This document shows, piece after piece, positions 27,648 through 36,883 of a stretch of DNA of 64,000 nucleotides. How positions within the stretch are numbered: position 1 is the stretch's first letter; each line of letters starts with the position of its first letter. The notes under the pieces are model-generated. The model was not told where the DNA came from, ran no database searches, and saw only the letters and a program-made list of their open reading frames with translations. A program made the position numbers and the translations under genes. Location of the stretch: NCBI RefSeq assembly GCF_943913045.1, contig NZ_CALTVH010000008.1, positions 3,558 through 67,557 of the forward strand, in the 5' to 3' direction. Source of the stretch: an uncultured Ezakiella sp. (GTDB lineage: Bacteria; Bacillota; Clostridia; Tissierellales; Peptoniphilaceae).

Positions 27648-28276
27648 TATTTTGTACCAAACAATCTATCTCCTGCGTCTCCAAGTCCAGGTATAATATA
27701 CTTGTGATCATTTAGTCTTTCATCGATTGAGGCTACAAAAATATCTACGTCTGGATGAGCTTTTTGAACAGCTTCAATACCTTCTGGAGCTGCAATAATA
27801 TTTGCAAGCTTAATGGACTTTACTCCCATTTCTTTGAGTTCATTTATAGCGTCTATTGCTGAGCCACCTGTGGCTAGCATTGGGTCAATAACAATAATTT
27901 GTCTCTTTGTTACGTCCTCAGGCATCTTGCAATAATAAGTAACTGGCTTAAAGGTCTCTGGATCCCTGTACATCCCAATGTGACCAACCTTTGCAGCTGG
28001 AATTAAATTTAAAAATCCATCTACCATGCCAAGGCCAGCTCTTAAAATCGGAACGATTCCAATTTTTTTACCGGAAATCATGTTTACCTCTGCATCTCCC
28101 ATTGGAGTTTTAATAGTCCTTTTTTCCAGTGGCAAGTCACGGGTGACCTCATAACCCATAAGCATGGTAATTTCAGTAACCAATTCCCTAAAATCTTTGG
28201 CTCCTGTGTTTACATTTCTAAGTATAGCTAGCTTGTGTTGAACTAGCGGATGACTGCATTCTATAACTCTGCCCAT
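27647..28276 (-). CDS. upp: uracil phosphoribosyltransferase
   Basis: A 209-residue pyrimidine-salvage enzyme making UMP from uracil and PRPP. The PRPP motif VIDPMLATGGSAIDAI and the C-terminal GLGDAGDRLFGTK are diagnostic. It shares single bases with its neighbours rpiB and wecA, so the operon is very compact. Confidence 0.97.
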   Translation of the reverse strand: MGRVIECSHPLVQHKLAILRNVNTGAKDFRELVTEITMLMGYEVTRDLPLEKRTIKTPMGDAEVNMISGKKIGIVPILRAGLGMVDGFLNLIPAAKVGHIGMYRDPETFKPVTYYCKMPEDVTKRQIIVIDPMLATGGSAIDAINELKEMGVKSIKLANIIAAPEGIEAVQKAHPDVDIFVASIDERLNDHKYIIPGLGDAGDRLFGTK

Positions 28277-28716
28277 TATCTTTCCTCCATTTTTGAAATC
28301 TTATCAAGACGCTTTTGATGGCGGTCTCCTTGGAATTCTGCTTGTAAAAAGCTCTTTACTATATCAATTGCTAGATTTGGTCCAATGGTCCTGCCGCCCA
28401 TGGCTATACAGTTGGCGTTGTTGTGTTCCTTGGCCATCTTAGCTGAGTAGCCTTCGGTCAAAAGTGCACACCTGATGCCCTTTACCTTGTTGGCTGCAAT
28501 CGAAATGCCAATACCTGTGCCACAAAATAACATGCCCAAGTCCACATCTCCTGCCACTATAGCCTCGCAAGCCTTCTTGGCATAATCGGGATAATCAACC
28601 CTTTCGCCTTCAAAGCTTCCATAGTCAAAGCATTCGTATCCCATGTCTGCTACGGCTTTCATAACTTCTTTTTTGAGTTCATATCCACCGTGATCGCTAG
28701 CAAATCCAATCTTCAT
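28276..28716 (-). CDS. rpiB: ribose-5-phosphate isomerase B
   Basis: A 146-residue enzyme. GFASDHGGYELK and FCGTGIGISIAANKV are characteristic. It interconverts ribose-5-phosphate and ribulose-5-phosphate; in this context it could feed PRPP for upp. Its ATG lies inside the end of the Sua5 gene (20-base overlap). The order tsaC/sua5-rpiB-upp-wecA-wecB is a common Firmicute arrangement. Confidence 0.96.
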   Translation of the reverse strand: MKIGFASDHGGYELKKEVMKAVADMGYECFDYGSFEGERVDYPDYAKKACEAIVAGDVDLGMLFCGTGIGISIAANKVKGIRCALLTEGYSAKMAKEHNNANCIAMGGRTIGPNLAIDIVKSFLQAEFQGDRHQKRLDKISKMEER

Positions 28717-29704
28717 CCTTGTCCTCCATAACTTTTCCTGAGGCTGACTTTTTCATTCTGTTGAACAAAGCCTCGCCAATGCCTTCCTTCGAAAATCCTT
28801 GTATAACAATCATATCTCCATCCATCATGTCGGCGTCCCTCAGTGATTTAAAATAATGTTTGGCCGCCTGGTCTGGATCAAAATATGAACCAATAACTAT
28901 ATTTTCTTTCGCTTGATATTTATTTTCCTCTGCTGATATAAAAATCGCATTGGGTTTTATTTTTTCCAAAAGCTGGTCCGCGTCTTCTGGGCTCATATCC
29001 AGTAAAAGCGTTGGCTTCTTGGCCATATAGTGACCGTACTTTTGCCCTGGACTCCTTACAACAGTCTTGTCGACAGCCCCCACAATGACATCGCCAACCA
29101 CACGTTTTATAGCCTCTGCATCAATCTTACCTGGCCGTAAAATTTGTGGCGGATAGGACGTGCAAAGTATAACCGTGCTTTCTATACCGATATCAGTCTC
29201 GCCACCTTCAAAGACATAGACGTCCTTGTCCTTTAGGTCATTGTAACAGTCGCGAAAATTGGTTGGACTTGGTCGGCCAGACAAATTTGCCGACGGAGCC
29301 GCAATTGGGACCCCAGCTTCGGCAATTATTGCCCGAGCAATTTCATGATCTGGAAATCTGATTGCAACTGTATCTAAACCAGCGGTTGTAGTGCGTGGTA
29401 TTTCTGCCTTGGCCTTTAATATTATACTCATAGGCCCCGGCCAAAATGCATCCATAAGTTCATTTACATATTCAGGGATTTCTTCAGCTATATCAGCCAG
29501 CCAAGACTTATCTGCTATGTGCAAGATCAGTGGATTGTCCTGGGGCCTGCCCTTGGTAATAAAAATATTTTTTACCGCTTCTTCATTTAAACCGTTGGCC
29601 CCAAGGCCGTATACAGTTTCTGTTGGAAAGGCCACAAGTTTTCCCTCACGCAAGAGCTTGCCAGCTTTTTTTATCCCCTCTTCGTCGTTTGTAATAATCG
29701 GCAT
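28697..29704 (-). CDS. sua5: L-threonylcarbamoyladenylate synthase (Sua5 type)
   Basis: A 335-residue protein. A YrdC domain fills the first 200 residues (GKLVAFPTETVYGLGANG, KGRPQDNPLILHI, APSANLSGRPSPT) and a Sua5 domain the rest. It makes threonylcarbamoyl-AMP for the t6A37 tRNA modification. Starts one base after the hydrolase stop. The presence of the C-terminal domain makes it Sua5 rather than TsaC. Confidence 0.94.
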   Translation of the reverse strand: MPIITNDEEGIKKAGKLLREGKLVAFPTETVYGLGANGLNEEAVKNIFITKGRPQDNPLILHIADKSWLADIAEEIPEYVNELMDAFWPGPMSIILKAKAEIPRTTTAGLDTVAIRFPDHEIARAIIAEAGVPIAAPSANLSGRPSPTNFRDCYNDLKDKDVYVFEGGETDIGIESTVILCTSYPPQILRPGKIDAEAIKRVVGDVIVGAVDKTVVRSPGQKYGHYMAKKPTLLLDMSPEDADQLLEKIKPNAIFISAEENKYQAKENIVIGSYFDPDQAAKHYFKSLRDADMMDGDMIVIQGFSKEGIGEALFNRMKKSASGKVMEDKDEDWIC

Positions 29705-29705
29705 C

Positions 29706-31733
29706 TTAAAAATCTACCTCGTCTAATCTCCTTAAATTTTGCTTTTCAATAATGCTAATGAGCTTGCCTGGGTACTTGGAGTCGGTTGCGTAACCTGCAC
29801 GCCTAATTGCCCATGCACCCCTGATTGGGTCATACATTACATCTCTAAATATTTGATAGCGTTCTTTCTTTAAAAGTAAATCGTTGTGGTCGTTCCATGA
29901 TTCATTTAGAGTATTGTAGGCCCTAAAATTATCATCGATTCTATATTTTACACCATTGTATTCTTCCCAAGTATTTGAAAGAACAGATCCATTGGTCGAC
30001 TTGCCCTTAATACCAAAGAGGTTTCTGGAAAGTTTGCCCGTGTATTTATCAACTGGTACATATTGTCCCCAGCCTGTCTCCAAGATTCCTTGGGCCATTT
30101 GTATAGAGGCTGCCATATTGTATTTGTTAAAAGTATCCACAGCCATCTTTGAAAATACATTTACAAATTCATTTTTTTGAACAACTGGACGTGGGCCAAA
30201 GGTTTTTGCGTTGTGAATTTTAATATTAACTGCTTCGCTCTTAACCTTGCCTGCGGCTGTATCGACTTCTGCGTAGACCTTGTACTGGCCATCTTTTTTG
30301 CCAGAAGGATTAAATTCAATCTTGCCCTTTAAGATTCCGTCTACAACGAAATTTTCTGGTCCATAGAATACATATCTCACAGCGGAGTGGTCGATATTAC
30401 TATCGTATTTTAATTCGATTGGCTCTGAAATTACAGCCTTTGGTCCAAGGCCTTGAAGGAGCAATCTAGAACCAGGAATTATATTTACGTTTATCTTATC
30501 AGTTGACATGGTAGTCCCGTCTGGCAAATCAACTTCTGCACGCAGGTAATAGTTTCCGCCTAAGTCAGCTGGAGGATTAAATATATGGGCCCCGTATGGT
30601 TTTTCTTCTAAGAGACTTTCTCCTGCGCCATTGCCCAAATAATATCTAGTGGATTTTACATCAAAGTTCCTGCTTACATTTACATTAAAGGTCCTGTCAA
30701 TCTTTTGACCAGCCTTGACGCCAGTTAAACTAAGCTTTTTAGGTGTGGTCAGATTAAAGGAAATGGAATTCGATAAATAATTGTTGCCAGCCATATCCAC
30801 TGCATTCATAGTTACCATAACCCTCTTGGACTCTCCTCCATTTAGGGTAAGTGCCCATGTAGCATAAGGATCTCTGTCGTCATAGGTTGTGGCTACATTT
30901 GTATCTAAATCAGTCACAGTATAGGAAACTGTTTTTGCCACAAAGTTGATGCTAGGAGTGATCTCAACATAGTCGTTGTTGTCACTGCCTTCAGCCGGCC
31001 CTGTGATTTGAACACGAGGCATAAGTTTGGTTTGGACTTTCTTTCCCCTGCCCGCAACAATATTTCCATTGGCATCATAGCTTACAAGAGCTAAGATTTT
31101 AAAGCTTGAGGTCTCCCATGGCAAATATTTTACAGTCATAGTGTTTGAAATATCGTTAACCAATCCCTTTCTAGTGATTGGATCGATTACAAATAATTTT
31201 GTAGTCTTAATCCTTTGAGCCAAATTGGCCCCAGCCTCAGCAGTTAGTGTAAGGGCATCGGTTACCTGGTCAGTAAGTCCAATTACATTATACTTATCAG
31301 CCGGGTTTTGGCTGCCGTTTTTAATTGTAACTGTGTTGGTCGGGAAATCGTAGCCAACAAATAGGTCAAAGGCCTCTGCAACTGCACGGACAGGCACATA
31401 GGTCCTATCGTTTTTTGCAATAGCCTTTACGTCTGAAATAATATATTCTCCATTTGATTTTTCAATCAAAGAGCTGTTGATTCTGAGTCTTACGCTTTCA
31501 TCTCCTTCCGAGATGACAACTTCTTTTAAAGCTTCGTTATAAGTTACTTCTTTGCCAAGGGCTTCAGAAACAAATCTGATTGGCACCATTACCCTGTCGT
31601 TTACGATTAGGCTCTGGCTTTTATCTGATATATCTTGTCCATTAACTAGGATTGTAAGCTTGCGTGCATGGGCGTTGGTGGTCAAAATAATTACTGCAAA
31701 TACAAGCATTAATCCTGAAAAAAATCTCTTCAT
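29706..31733 (-). CDS. secreted peptidoglycan glucosaminidase with wall repeats
   Basis: A 675-residue exported protein. Residues 1-23 are a signal peptide. A copper-amine-oxidase-N-like pair (RKLTILVNGQDISDKSQSLIV.., VMVPIRFVSEALG; YVPVRAVAEAF) covers about 25-135. A long middle of immunoglobulin-like repeats follows. A GH73/glucosaminidase domain ends it (about 540-670: MAQGILETGWGQ, NLFGIKG). It would cleave wall glycan. First gene of the eight-gene operon to 23297. Confidence 0.9.
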   Translation of the reverse strand: MKRFFSGLMLVFAVIILTTNAHARKLTILVNGQDISDKSQSLIVNDRVMVPIRFVSEALGKEVTYNEALKEVVISEGDESVRLRINSSLIEKSNGEYIISDVKAIAKNDRTYVPVRAVAEAFDLFVGYDFPTNTVTIKNGSQNPADKYNVIGLTDQVTDALTLTAEAGANLAQRIKTTKLFVIDPITRKGLVNDISNTMTVKYLPWETSSFKILALVSYDANGNIVAGRGKKVQTKLMPRVQITGPAEGSDNNDYVEITPSINFVAKTVSYTVTDLDTNVATTYDDRDPYATWALTLNGGESKRVMVTMNAVDMAGNNYLSNSISFNLTTPKKLSLTGVKAGQKIDRTFNVNVSRNFDVKSTRYYLGNGAGESLLEEKPYGAHIFNPPADLGGNYYLRAEVDLPDGTTMSTDKINVNIIPGSRLLLQGLGPKAVISEPIELKYDSNIDHSAVRYVFYGPENFVVDGILKGKIEFNPSGKKDGQYKVYAEVDTAAGKVKSEAVNIKIHNAKTFGPRPVVQKNEFVNVFSKMAVDTFNKYNMAASIQMAQGILETGWGQYVPVDKYTGKLSRNLFGIKGKSTNGSVLSNTWEEYNGVKYRIDDNFRAYNTLNESWNDHNDLLLKKERYQIFRDVMYDPIRGAWAIRRAGYATDSKYPGKLISIIEKQNLRRLDEVDF

Positions 31734-31767
31734 AGTATTCTCCTTTCATGTAAATACATCTCCTTAT

Positions 31768-31796
31768 AGTATATACAAATTAGGCATTTTTTTCAA
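31768..31796 (-). promoter_or_regulatory. promoter of the 31733-23297 operon
   Basis: Minus strand: TTGAAA, 17 bases, TATACT, about 34 bases before the hydrolase ATG. Confidence 0.75.
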
Positions 31797-31829
31797 GTTT
31801 TGCTAGACAAAAGTCCAATGATTTTGCAA

Positions 31830-31858
31830 GAAAAAAGAGGAGATAAAAATCTCCTCTG
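31830..31858 (-). terminator. terminator of dnaJ-clpB
   Basis: Minus strand: AGAGGAGA and TCTCCTCT form a perfect eight-base-pair stem, followed by six T. Confidence 0.92.
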
Positions 31859-31880
31859 ATTCATTAAAAATCTCTTAAAA

Positions 31881-34463
31881 TTATTTGCTGATGAATTTTA
31901 ATTCATCGTCTTCTACATCGATTACAACCTTGGTGTTTTCCAAGATGTCGCCCTTGATAATGGCCTTAGCAAGTGCGGATTCCAAATTTTGACTCATAAA
32001 TCTCTTTATCGGCCTTGCACCGTAGGCTGGGTCATAGGCGGATTCGATAATGAAATCTTCGCATGCATCTGTAATTTCGAGTGTGATATTCCTATCCTTC
32101 AATCGTGAATTGATGCTTGCAAGTTCAAGATCAATAATGGCCTTCATATTATCTCTTGTAAGAGGCTTAAACATTACAATATCGTCAATTCTGTTTAAAA
32201 ACTCTGGCCTAAAGGAAGCTTTTAAAGCTTCGTTCACTTGGTCTTCGGCTTCTTTTGAAATTTCGCCACTCTCGTCAATGCCCTCCAGCAAATACCTGGA
32301 CCCAATATTTGAAGTCATAATCAAAATCGTATTGGTAAAGTCGACAACCCGGCCACGGTTGTCAGTTAACCTGCCGTCGTCAAGAACTTGCAAGAGCAGG
32401 TTGAAAACATCTGGGTGAGCCTTTTCAATTTCGTCAAACAAGACAACTGAATAAGGTCTCCTGCGAACAGCCTCTGTAAGTTGGCCGCCTTCTTCGTAGC
32501 CAACATATCCTGGAGGCGCACCGATTAAACGTGACACTGAAAACTTTTCCATGTATTCACTCATGTCGATACGGACCATATTCTTTTCATCATCGAATAG
32601 ATATTCTGTAAGGGCCTTTGAAAGTTCCGTCTTACCAACACCAGTTGGTCCCAGGAAAATAAAAGAGCCCACAGGACGATTTTGATTTTGCAGTCCTGCC
32701 CGTGACCTTAAGATTGCATCCACAATTGCATCTACTGCCTTGTCTTGGCCAATGACCCTCTTGTGGAGTTCGTCGCCTAAGTTCAAAAGCTTATCCTTGT
32801 CGGTTTGTGAAAGCTTGCTAACAGGTATGCCCGTCCATTCGTTTACAACTTTTGCAATTTCATTTTCGCTGACCTCGACATTTAACATGAGGTCGCCAGA
32901 CTCTTTTTCATTTAATTCCTTAAGCTCTTGTTCAAGCCTTGGAAGTTCGCCATATTTTAACTCTGAAATCTTTTCCAGATTATAGGATCTTTCTTCGCGT
33001 TCGATTTCAGTTTTAACTTGGTCGATCTTGGCCTTCAAGGCCTTGGATTTTTCAATCTCAGCCTTTTCAGCCTCCCACTTGTCTCTTAGGGCCTGGTGTT
33101 TTTCCTTGTCTTCTTTCAACTCGCCTTCCAAAATTTCCAAACGCTTCTTGCTCTTGTCGTCTGTTTCTTTTTTCAAAGCCTGAGCTTCGATTTCCAATTG
33201 CAAAATTTTTCTTTCCAGCTCATCAATCTCCACTGGGCTCGAATCGATTTGCGTTCTAACCATGGCGCAGGCCTCGTCCATGAGGTCGATGGCCTTGTCT
33301 GGCAAAAACCTATCCGTAATATAACGGTTACTCATAGTGGCAGCCGCGATTACAGCCCCGTCTGAAATTCTAATTCCATGGTGGACTTCATATTTTTCCT
33401 TGATCCCCCTTAAAATAGAAATCGTATCTTCAACCGTTGGCTCTCCAACATAAACCTTTTGAAAACGCCTTTCAAGGGCTGGGTCTTTTTCTATATATTG
33501 CCTGTACTCGTCCAAGGTCGTGGCCCCAATCATGTGGAGCTGACCACGAGCAAGGAGTGGCTTTAACATATTGCCGGCGTCCATGGACCCTTCGGTCTTG
33601 CCAGCGCCAACTATAGTGTGGATTTCGTCCACAAACAAAATAATTTGACCGTCTGATTTTTCAACTTCATTTAAAACGGTCTTCAATCTTTCTTCAAATT
33701 CGCCCCGATACTTAGCGCCTGCAATCAAGGCCCCCATATCGAGCTCATAAATTGTCTTATCCCTTAAACCTGTTGGCACGTCGTTTTTTACAATCCTTTG
33801 GGCCAAGCCTTCGATAATTGCAGTCTTACCTACACCAGGTTCGCCAATCAAAACTGGATTGTTCTTGGTCCTTCTTGAAAGAATTCTAATAACGTCTCTA
33901 ATCTCATCATCACGGCCAATTACAGGATCCATCTTACCGGATTTTGCCTCTTCAACAAGATCTCTGCCAAATCTTTGAAGGGCATCCATGGTTGATTCGG
34001 GATTATCTGTATTAATATTTTGATTTCCTCTAATATCCATAAGCACCTCCAAAATCTTATTTTTATCTATATTATACTTACTTAAAATCTTTTTTATGTC
34101 CGGAGCTTTTTCAAGCATTGCCAGCAAAATATGTTCCAGACTCAAATAGGAATCCCTAAAGTCCGACCTAATATTATCGGCCTGAGCCAGAACATCTGAC
34201 ATATCCTTGGACATATAGGCATTTACATCTGAAGCCTGAGGCAGTTTATTGATTTCCGCCAAGACATCGGCCTCCAAAGCCCCTGTGTCAACGCCTAGTT
34301 TATTAAAAATTAAATTTACCACCGAGTCGCCATTTAGCATTGCCAAAAGCAAATGCCAATTTGAAATCTCAGGATTTTTATAATCCTTTTGGTATTCTAC
34401 GGATTTATTGATGGCCTCGATGGTTTTAATAGTCATCTTGTCATTCATATTCATTTTATTCAC
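31881..34463 (-). CDS. clpB: ATP-dependent chaperone ClpB
   Basis: An 860-residue AAA+ disaggregase. A Clp N-terminal domain (1-145), the first nucleotide-binding domain (Walker A GEPGVGKT), a long coiled-coil middle domain (about 400-520), and a second nucleotide-binding domain (GPTGVGKTELSKALTEYLF) are all visible, as is the sensor segment RPEFLNRIDD. It unfolds aggregates with DnaK/DnaJ. The gene overlaps the dnaJ-like stop by eight bases. Control by CtsR is suggested by the box at 35377-35393. Confidence 0.97.
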   Translation of the reverse strand: MNKMNMNDKMTIKTIEAINKSVEYQKDYKNPEISNWHLLLAMLNGDSVVNLIFNKLGVDTGALEADVLAEINKLPQASDVNAYMSKDMSDVLAQADNIRSDFRDSYLSLEHILLAMLEKAPDIKKILSKYNIDKNKILEVLMDIRGNQNINTDNPESTMDALQRFGRDLVEEAKSGKMDPVIGRDDEIRDVIRILSRRTKNNPVLIGEPGVGKTAIIEGLAQRIVKNDVPTGLRDKTIYELDMGALIAGAKYRGEFEERLKTVLNEVEKSDGQIILFVDEIHTIVGAGKTEGSMDAGNMLKPLLARGQLHMIGATTLDEYRQYIEKDPALERRFQKVYVGEPTVEDTISILRGIKEKYEVHHGIRISDGAVIAAATMSNRYITDRFLPDKAIDLMDEACAMVRTQIDSSPVEIDELERKILQLEIEAQALKKETDDKSKKRLEILEGELKEDKEKHQALRDKWEAEKAEIEKSKALKAKIDQVKTEIEREERSYNLEKISELKYGELPRLEQELKELNEKESGDLMLNVEVSENEIAKVVNEWTGIPVSKLSQTDKDKLLNLGDELHKRVIGQDKAVDAIVDAILRSRAGLQNQNRPVGSFIFLGPTGVGKTELSKALTEYLFDDEKNMVRIDMSEYMEKFSVSRLIGAPPGYVGYEEGGQLTEAVRRRPYSVVLFDEIEKAHPDVFNLLLQVLDDGRLTDNRGRVVDFTNTILIMTSNIGSRYLLEGIDESGEISKEAEDQVNEALKASFRPEFLNRIDDIVMFKPLTRDNMKAIIDLELASINSRLKDRNITLEITDACEDFIIESAYDPAYGARPIKRFMSQNLESALAKAIIKGDILENTKVVIDVEDDELKFISK

Positions 34464-35355
34464 CCAACTTTCTTAACAAATCCTCCTTTTCTTTGGAAAG
34501 ATCAGTCGGATTTACAATATTGACAACGGCATAAAAGTCTCCTGTATTTTTCTTTAAATCAACAAAACCCTTGCCCTTTAGTTTGATCTTTTTACCTGTT
34601 TGCATATTAGGCGGTGTTTTTAATTTAATCTTGGTTCCCAAAATATCAATTTCTTTTTCTACGCCAAAATAAGCTTCCCAAGGGTAGAGTTCAATATCCT
34701 TGTAAATATCCAAACCCTTTAGCTCGTAAGGATATGGATTTACCTTAACTTTAAATAAAATATCATTGTCTATGCCCCACTTGCTGCCGCGGACACGAAT
34801 TTTTTTGCCATCAGTAATGCCGCGTGGGACTTTTACTTCTATATTTTTAATCTGACCGCCAATATCTAGGCTCAACCTCTTAGTAGTACCAGTCATGGCT
34901 TCATAAAGGGTAAGGTCTAGGTCCATCTCATAATTTTGTGGGCCCCGACTTGAACGGCGACCACCGCCAAACAAATCTTCAAAACCAAAGCCAGAGCCAG
35001 AGCTCGAATAAGATCTTGAGCTGCCGCCTCCACCAAAGAACATATTAAAGAAATCACTGAAGTCTGCATTACCCGTTCCACTAAAGCCACTGTAGCCGTA
35101 AGCGTTTGGATCGAAGTTTTGTCCGCCGGTAAAATTATTTGTAGTACCAAAGCGGTCATAAGTCTTACGCTTCTTTTCGTCGCTTAAAACTTCATAAGCT
35201 TCATTAATCTCCTTAAATTTTTGTTCTGCTTCCGCATTGTCTGGATTTAAATCCGGATGATATTTTTTTGCCAGCTTTCTAAAGCTGGATTTTATTTCAT
35301 CAGCTGTGGCATTTTTATCCACGCCTAAAATTTTATAATAATCTTTATACTCCAT
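34456..35355 (-). CDS. DnaJ-class co-chaperone without zinc domain (CbpA type)
   Basis: About 299 residues from the chosen ATG (35353-35355); a longer frame to 35430 runs over the promoter and has no ribosome site. The J domain (residues 1-66) has the HPD motif in KYHPDLNP. A Gly/Phe-rich linker (about 75-155) follows, then two C-terminal substrate-binding domains. There is no CxxCxGxG zinc domain, so it is CbpA-like. It is paired with clpB, so it probably serves that disaggregase. Confidence 0.93.
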   Translation of the reverse strand: MEYKDYYKILGVDKNATADEIKSSFRKLAKKYHPDLNPDNAEAEQKFKEINEAYEVLSDEKKRKTYDRFGTTNNFTGGQNFDPNAYGYSGFSGTGNADFSDFFNMFFGGGGSSRSYSSSGSGFGFEDLFGGGRRSSRGPQNYEMDLDLTLYEAMTGTTKRLSLDIGGQIKNIEVKVPRGITDGKKIRVRGSKWGIDNDILFKVKVNPYPYELKGLDIYKDIELYPWEAYFGVEKEIDILGTKIKLKTPPNMQTGKKIKLKGKGFVDLKKNTGDFYAVVNIVNPTDLSKEKEDLLRKLGE

Positions 35356-35376
35356 AAATTCACTTCCTTTTTCGTC

Positions 35377-35393
35377 TTTGACCTTTCTTGACC
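35377..35393 (-). promoter_or_regulatory. CtsR operator
   Basis: Minus strand: GGTCAAG-AAA-GGTCAAA, the tandem heptad with three-base spacing of CtsR (RGTCAAA-NAN-RGTCAAA), one mismatch. It lies just after the predicted transcription start, where repression would block elongation or initiation. No ctsR gene is in this window. Confidence 0.85.
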
Positions 35394-35400
35394 TACAATA

Positions 35401-35430
35401 GTTATACCCAGCCCACATGCTTTTAAACAA
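35401..35430 (-). promoter_or_regulatory. promoter of dnaJ-like/clpB
   Basis: Minus strand: TTGTTT, 18 bases, TATAAC; the predicted start falls just before the CtsR box. Confidence 0.6.
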
Positions 35431-35557
35431 TTTATATTTTCTTTTTAAAATTTATCCTAAGCTAATAATTTCAAAAAATTTGCTTGAAATTTTTTAAGTA
35501 ATCTTTTTTGCATGGTCTGATATAAAATTATCTCCTATTCTAAGCAAATAATGTCAA

Positions 35558-35582
35558 GAAAAAAGCCCCTATTAAAGGGCTA
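35558..35582 (-). terminator. terminator of the nitroreductase gene
   Basis: Minus strand: AGCCCTTTAATAGGGGCT stem followed by TTTTTT; it lies just after the stop codon. Confidence 0.88.
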
Positions 35583-35585
35583 ATC

Positions 35586-36341
35586 TTAATTTAATTTTAA
35601 ATCAAAACCTTGGTCTTTAATATATTGGACCATTTTTTGCCTTTTTTCACTTGTGTTTTCTAGTCTGGCCACCACTTGCTTGGAGAAGGAATCCAGTGGC
35701 TTATCCGCCTGCCTTGTGTCGTAATAAGTTTGCATTTCATTGTCATAGTCTGCAATCTTGTCAAGCATATTGTCAAATTTCTTGTAGCCGTCTTCAAAAA
35801 ATCTTAGATCCATATCCATGCGCGGCTTTAGCATTGGATCTTGGTCAGGATAACCAAAGGCGACGCCTAGAACTGGGAAAGTGTATTCAGGTAAGTCCAA
35901 AATTTCAATTAGCTTTGGCACATCATTTAAAATCGACCCCAAGTAAACTGCCCCCATATCCATAGATTCAATTGCATTGGTCAAATTTTGTGCAGCCAGG
36001 CAAGCGTCGGTAAAACCTTGAAAAAATCTCTCCATATCACCAGCGTTTGCATAGTCCTCTCCAGTCAGTTCTTTGGCGATCTGCGCATTTCTATAGCCAT
36101 CCACAATAAAAATAAATAATTCAGGTGCAGTCCCCACGTAGGATTGAGTTGTAATATCTGAAATGGCCTTTTTCTTGTCTGCGTCTACTACGCGAATTAC
36201 AGAATAAGTTTGCATGCCCGTCGACGTCGCCGTCCTTTGGATGACTTCTTTAAAAACTTCCAGGTCTGCATCTGAAACTTTTTTATCCTTCCAAGCCCTA
36301 ATCGTCCTGTGGGCCAATTGTTTTTTAATCATATCATTCAT
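35586..36341 (-). CDS. nitroreductase family flavoprotein (NfsA-like)
   Basis: A 251-residue flavin oxidoreductase. The opening (HRTIRAWKDKKVSDADLEVFKEVIQRTATS) and the FPVLGVAFGYPDQDPMLKPR segment match the NfsA/FRP-type nitroreductases, which use NAD(P)H and FMN to reduce nitro compounds or flavins. Monocistronic, terminator at 35558. Confidence 0.9.
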   Translation of the reverse strand: MNDMIKKQLAHRTIRAWKDKKVSDADLEVFKEVIQRTATSTGMQTYSVIRVVDADKKKAISDITTQSYVGTAPELFIFIVDGYRNAQIAKELTGEDYANAGDMERFFQGFTDACLAAQNLTNAIESMDMGAVYLGSILNDVPKLIEILDLPEYTFPVLGVAFGYPDQDPMLKPRMDMDLRFFEDGYKKFDNMLDKIADYDNEMQTYYDTRQADKPLDSFSKQVVARLENTSEKRQKMVQYIKDQGFDLKLN

Positions 36342-36406
36342 AATAAACTCTCCTTATCTTTTAATAATCTCTTCGCTTATTTTAATATTACCCATTAAAG
36401 GGAAAA

Positions 36407-36437
36407 CAAAAAACACCTGCAAATTTTTGCAAGTGCC
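36407..36437 (-). terminator. terminator of the small 36455 gene
   Basis: Minus strand: CACTTGCA and TTGCAGGTG form a stem, followed by six T. Confidence 0.85.
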
Positions 36438-36454
36438 TTAGTTACTTTCATATT

Positions 36455-36667
36455 TTATTTGTTTTTTAAATCTTCTAGATTTTTATTAATTTCTTTTAGC
36501 TCTCTTATTATAATAAAATTTTGCTCAATCACTGCTTGCAAATAGTTACTCTTCCTCAACTTATACAAGGTTTTAACGTCTTTTTCATCCAAATCTTGCA
36601 ATTCATAGCGGTCAACAAAATCTTGTATTTTTTCTTCCTTTGTTTTTCTCTCTCCAAATAATCCCAT
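36455..36667 (-). CDS. small conserved-looking protein, unknown
   Basis: A 70-residue, highly charged protein (MGLFGERKTKEEKIQDF...). AGGAGG lies before the chosen ATG; a longer frame to 36745 crosses the promoter and lacks a site. It is probably helical with a possible coiled coil at the end. No recognised family. A TATAAT box lies just upstream. Confidence 0.75.
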   Translation of the reverse strand: MGLFGERKTKEEKIQDFVDRYELQDLDEKDVKTLYKLRKSNYLQAVIEQNFIIIRELKEINKNLEDLKNK

Positions 36668-36736
36668 AAAATTCTCCCTCCTATAAATATTATACCCAAA
36701 AATAAAAAAATTTTTGACCAAAATTCTCCTTGAGAC

Positions 36737-36790
36737 TGTTGACAATCGGTGGCCGAGATAAATCGGCCGCTACAATGCCGATTGTCAACA
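36737..36790. repeat. Y-shaped palindrome (REP-like)
   Basis: A 13-base perfect inverted repeat (36737-36749 and 36778-36790) encloses a second small hairpin GGCCGA/TCGGCC (36751-36756 and 36763-36768). The result is a branched or nested hairpin, GC-rich against an AT-rich background, as in REP/BIME elements. It lies between the small gene and the sortase. Confidence 0.75.
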
Positions 36791-36840
36791 TTTGCGTGAG
36801 TGAACGTATGCCACATGAAATTTTGTTTTCTTAACCAATA

Positions 36841-36868
36841 AAAATCCGTGAGCAAAAGCCCACGGACA
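36841..36868 (-). terminator. terminator of the sortase gene
   Basis: Minus strand: GTCCGTGGGC pairs with GC(T)CACGGA(T), followed by TTTTTATT. Confidence 0.85.
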
Positions 36869-36883
36869 TTATAATTTTATTTT

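Noticed and set aside
32050..33365. Open frames opposite clpB
   Set aside because: Typical antisense shadows of a long, well-conserved gene.
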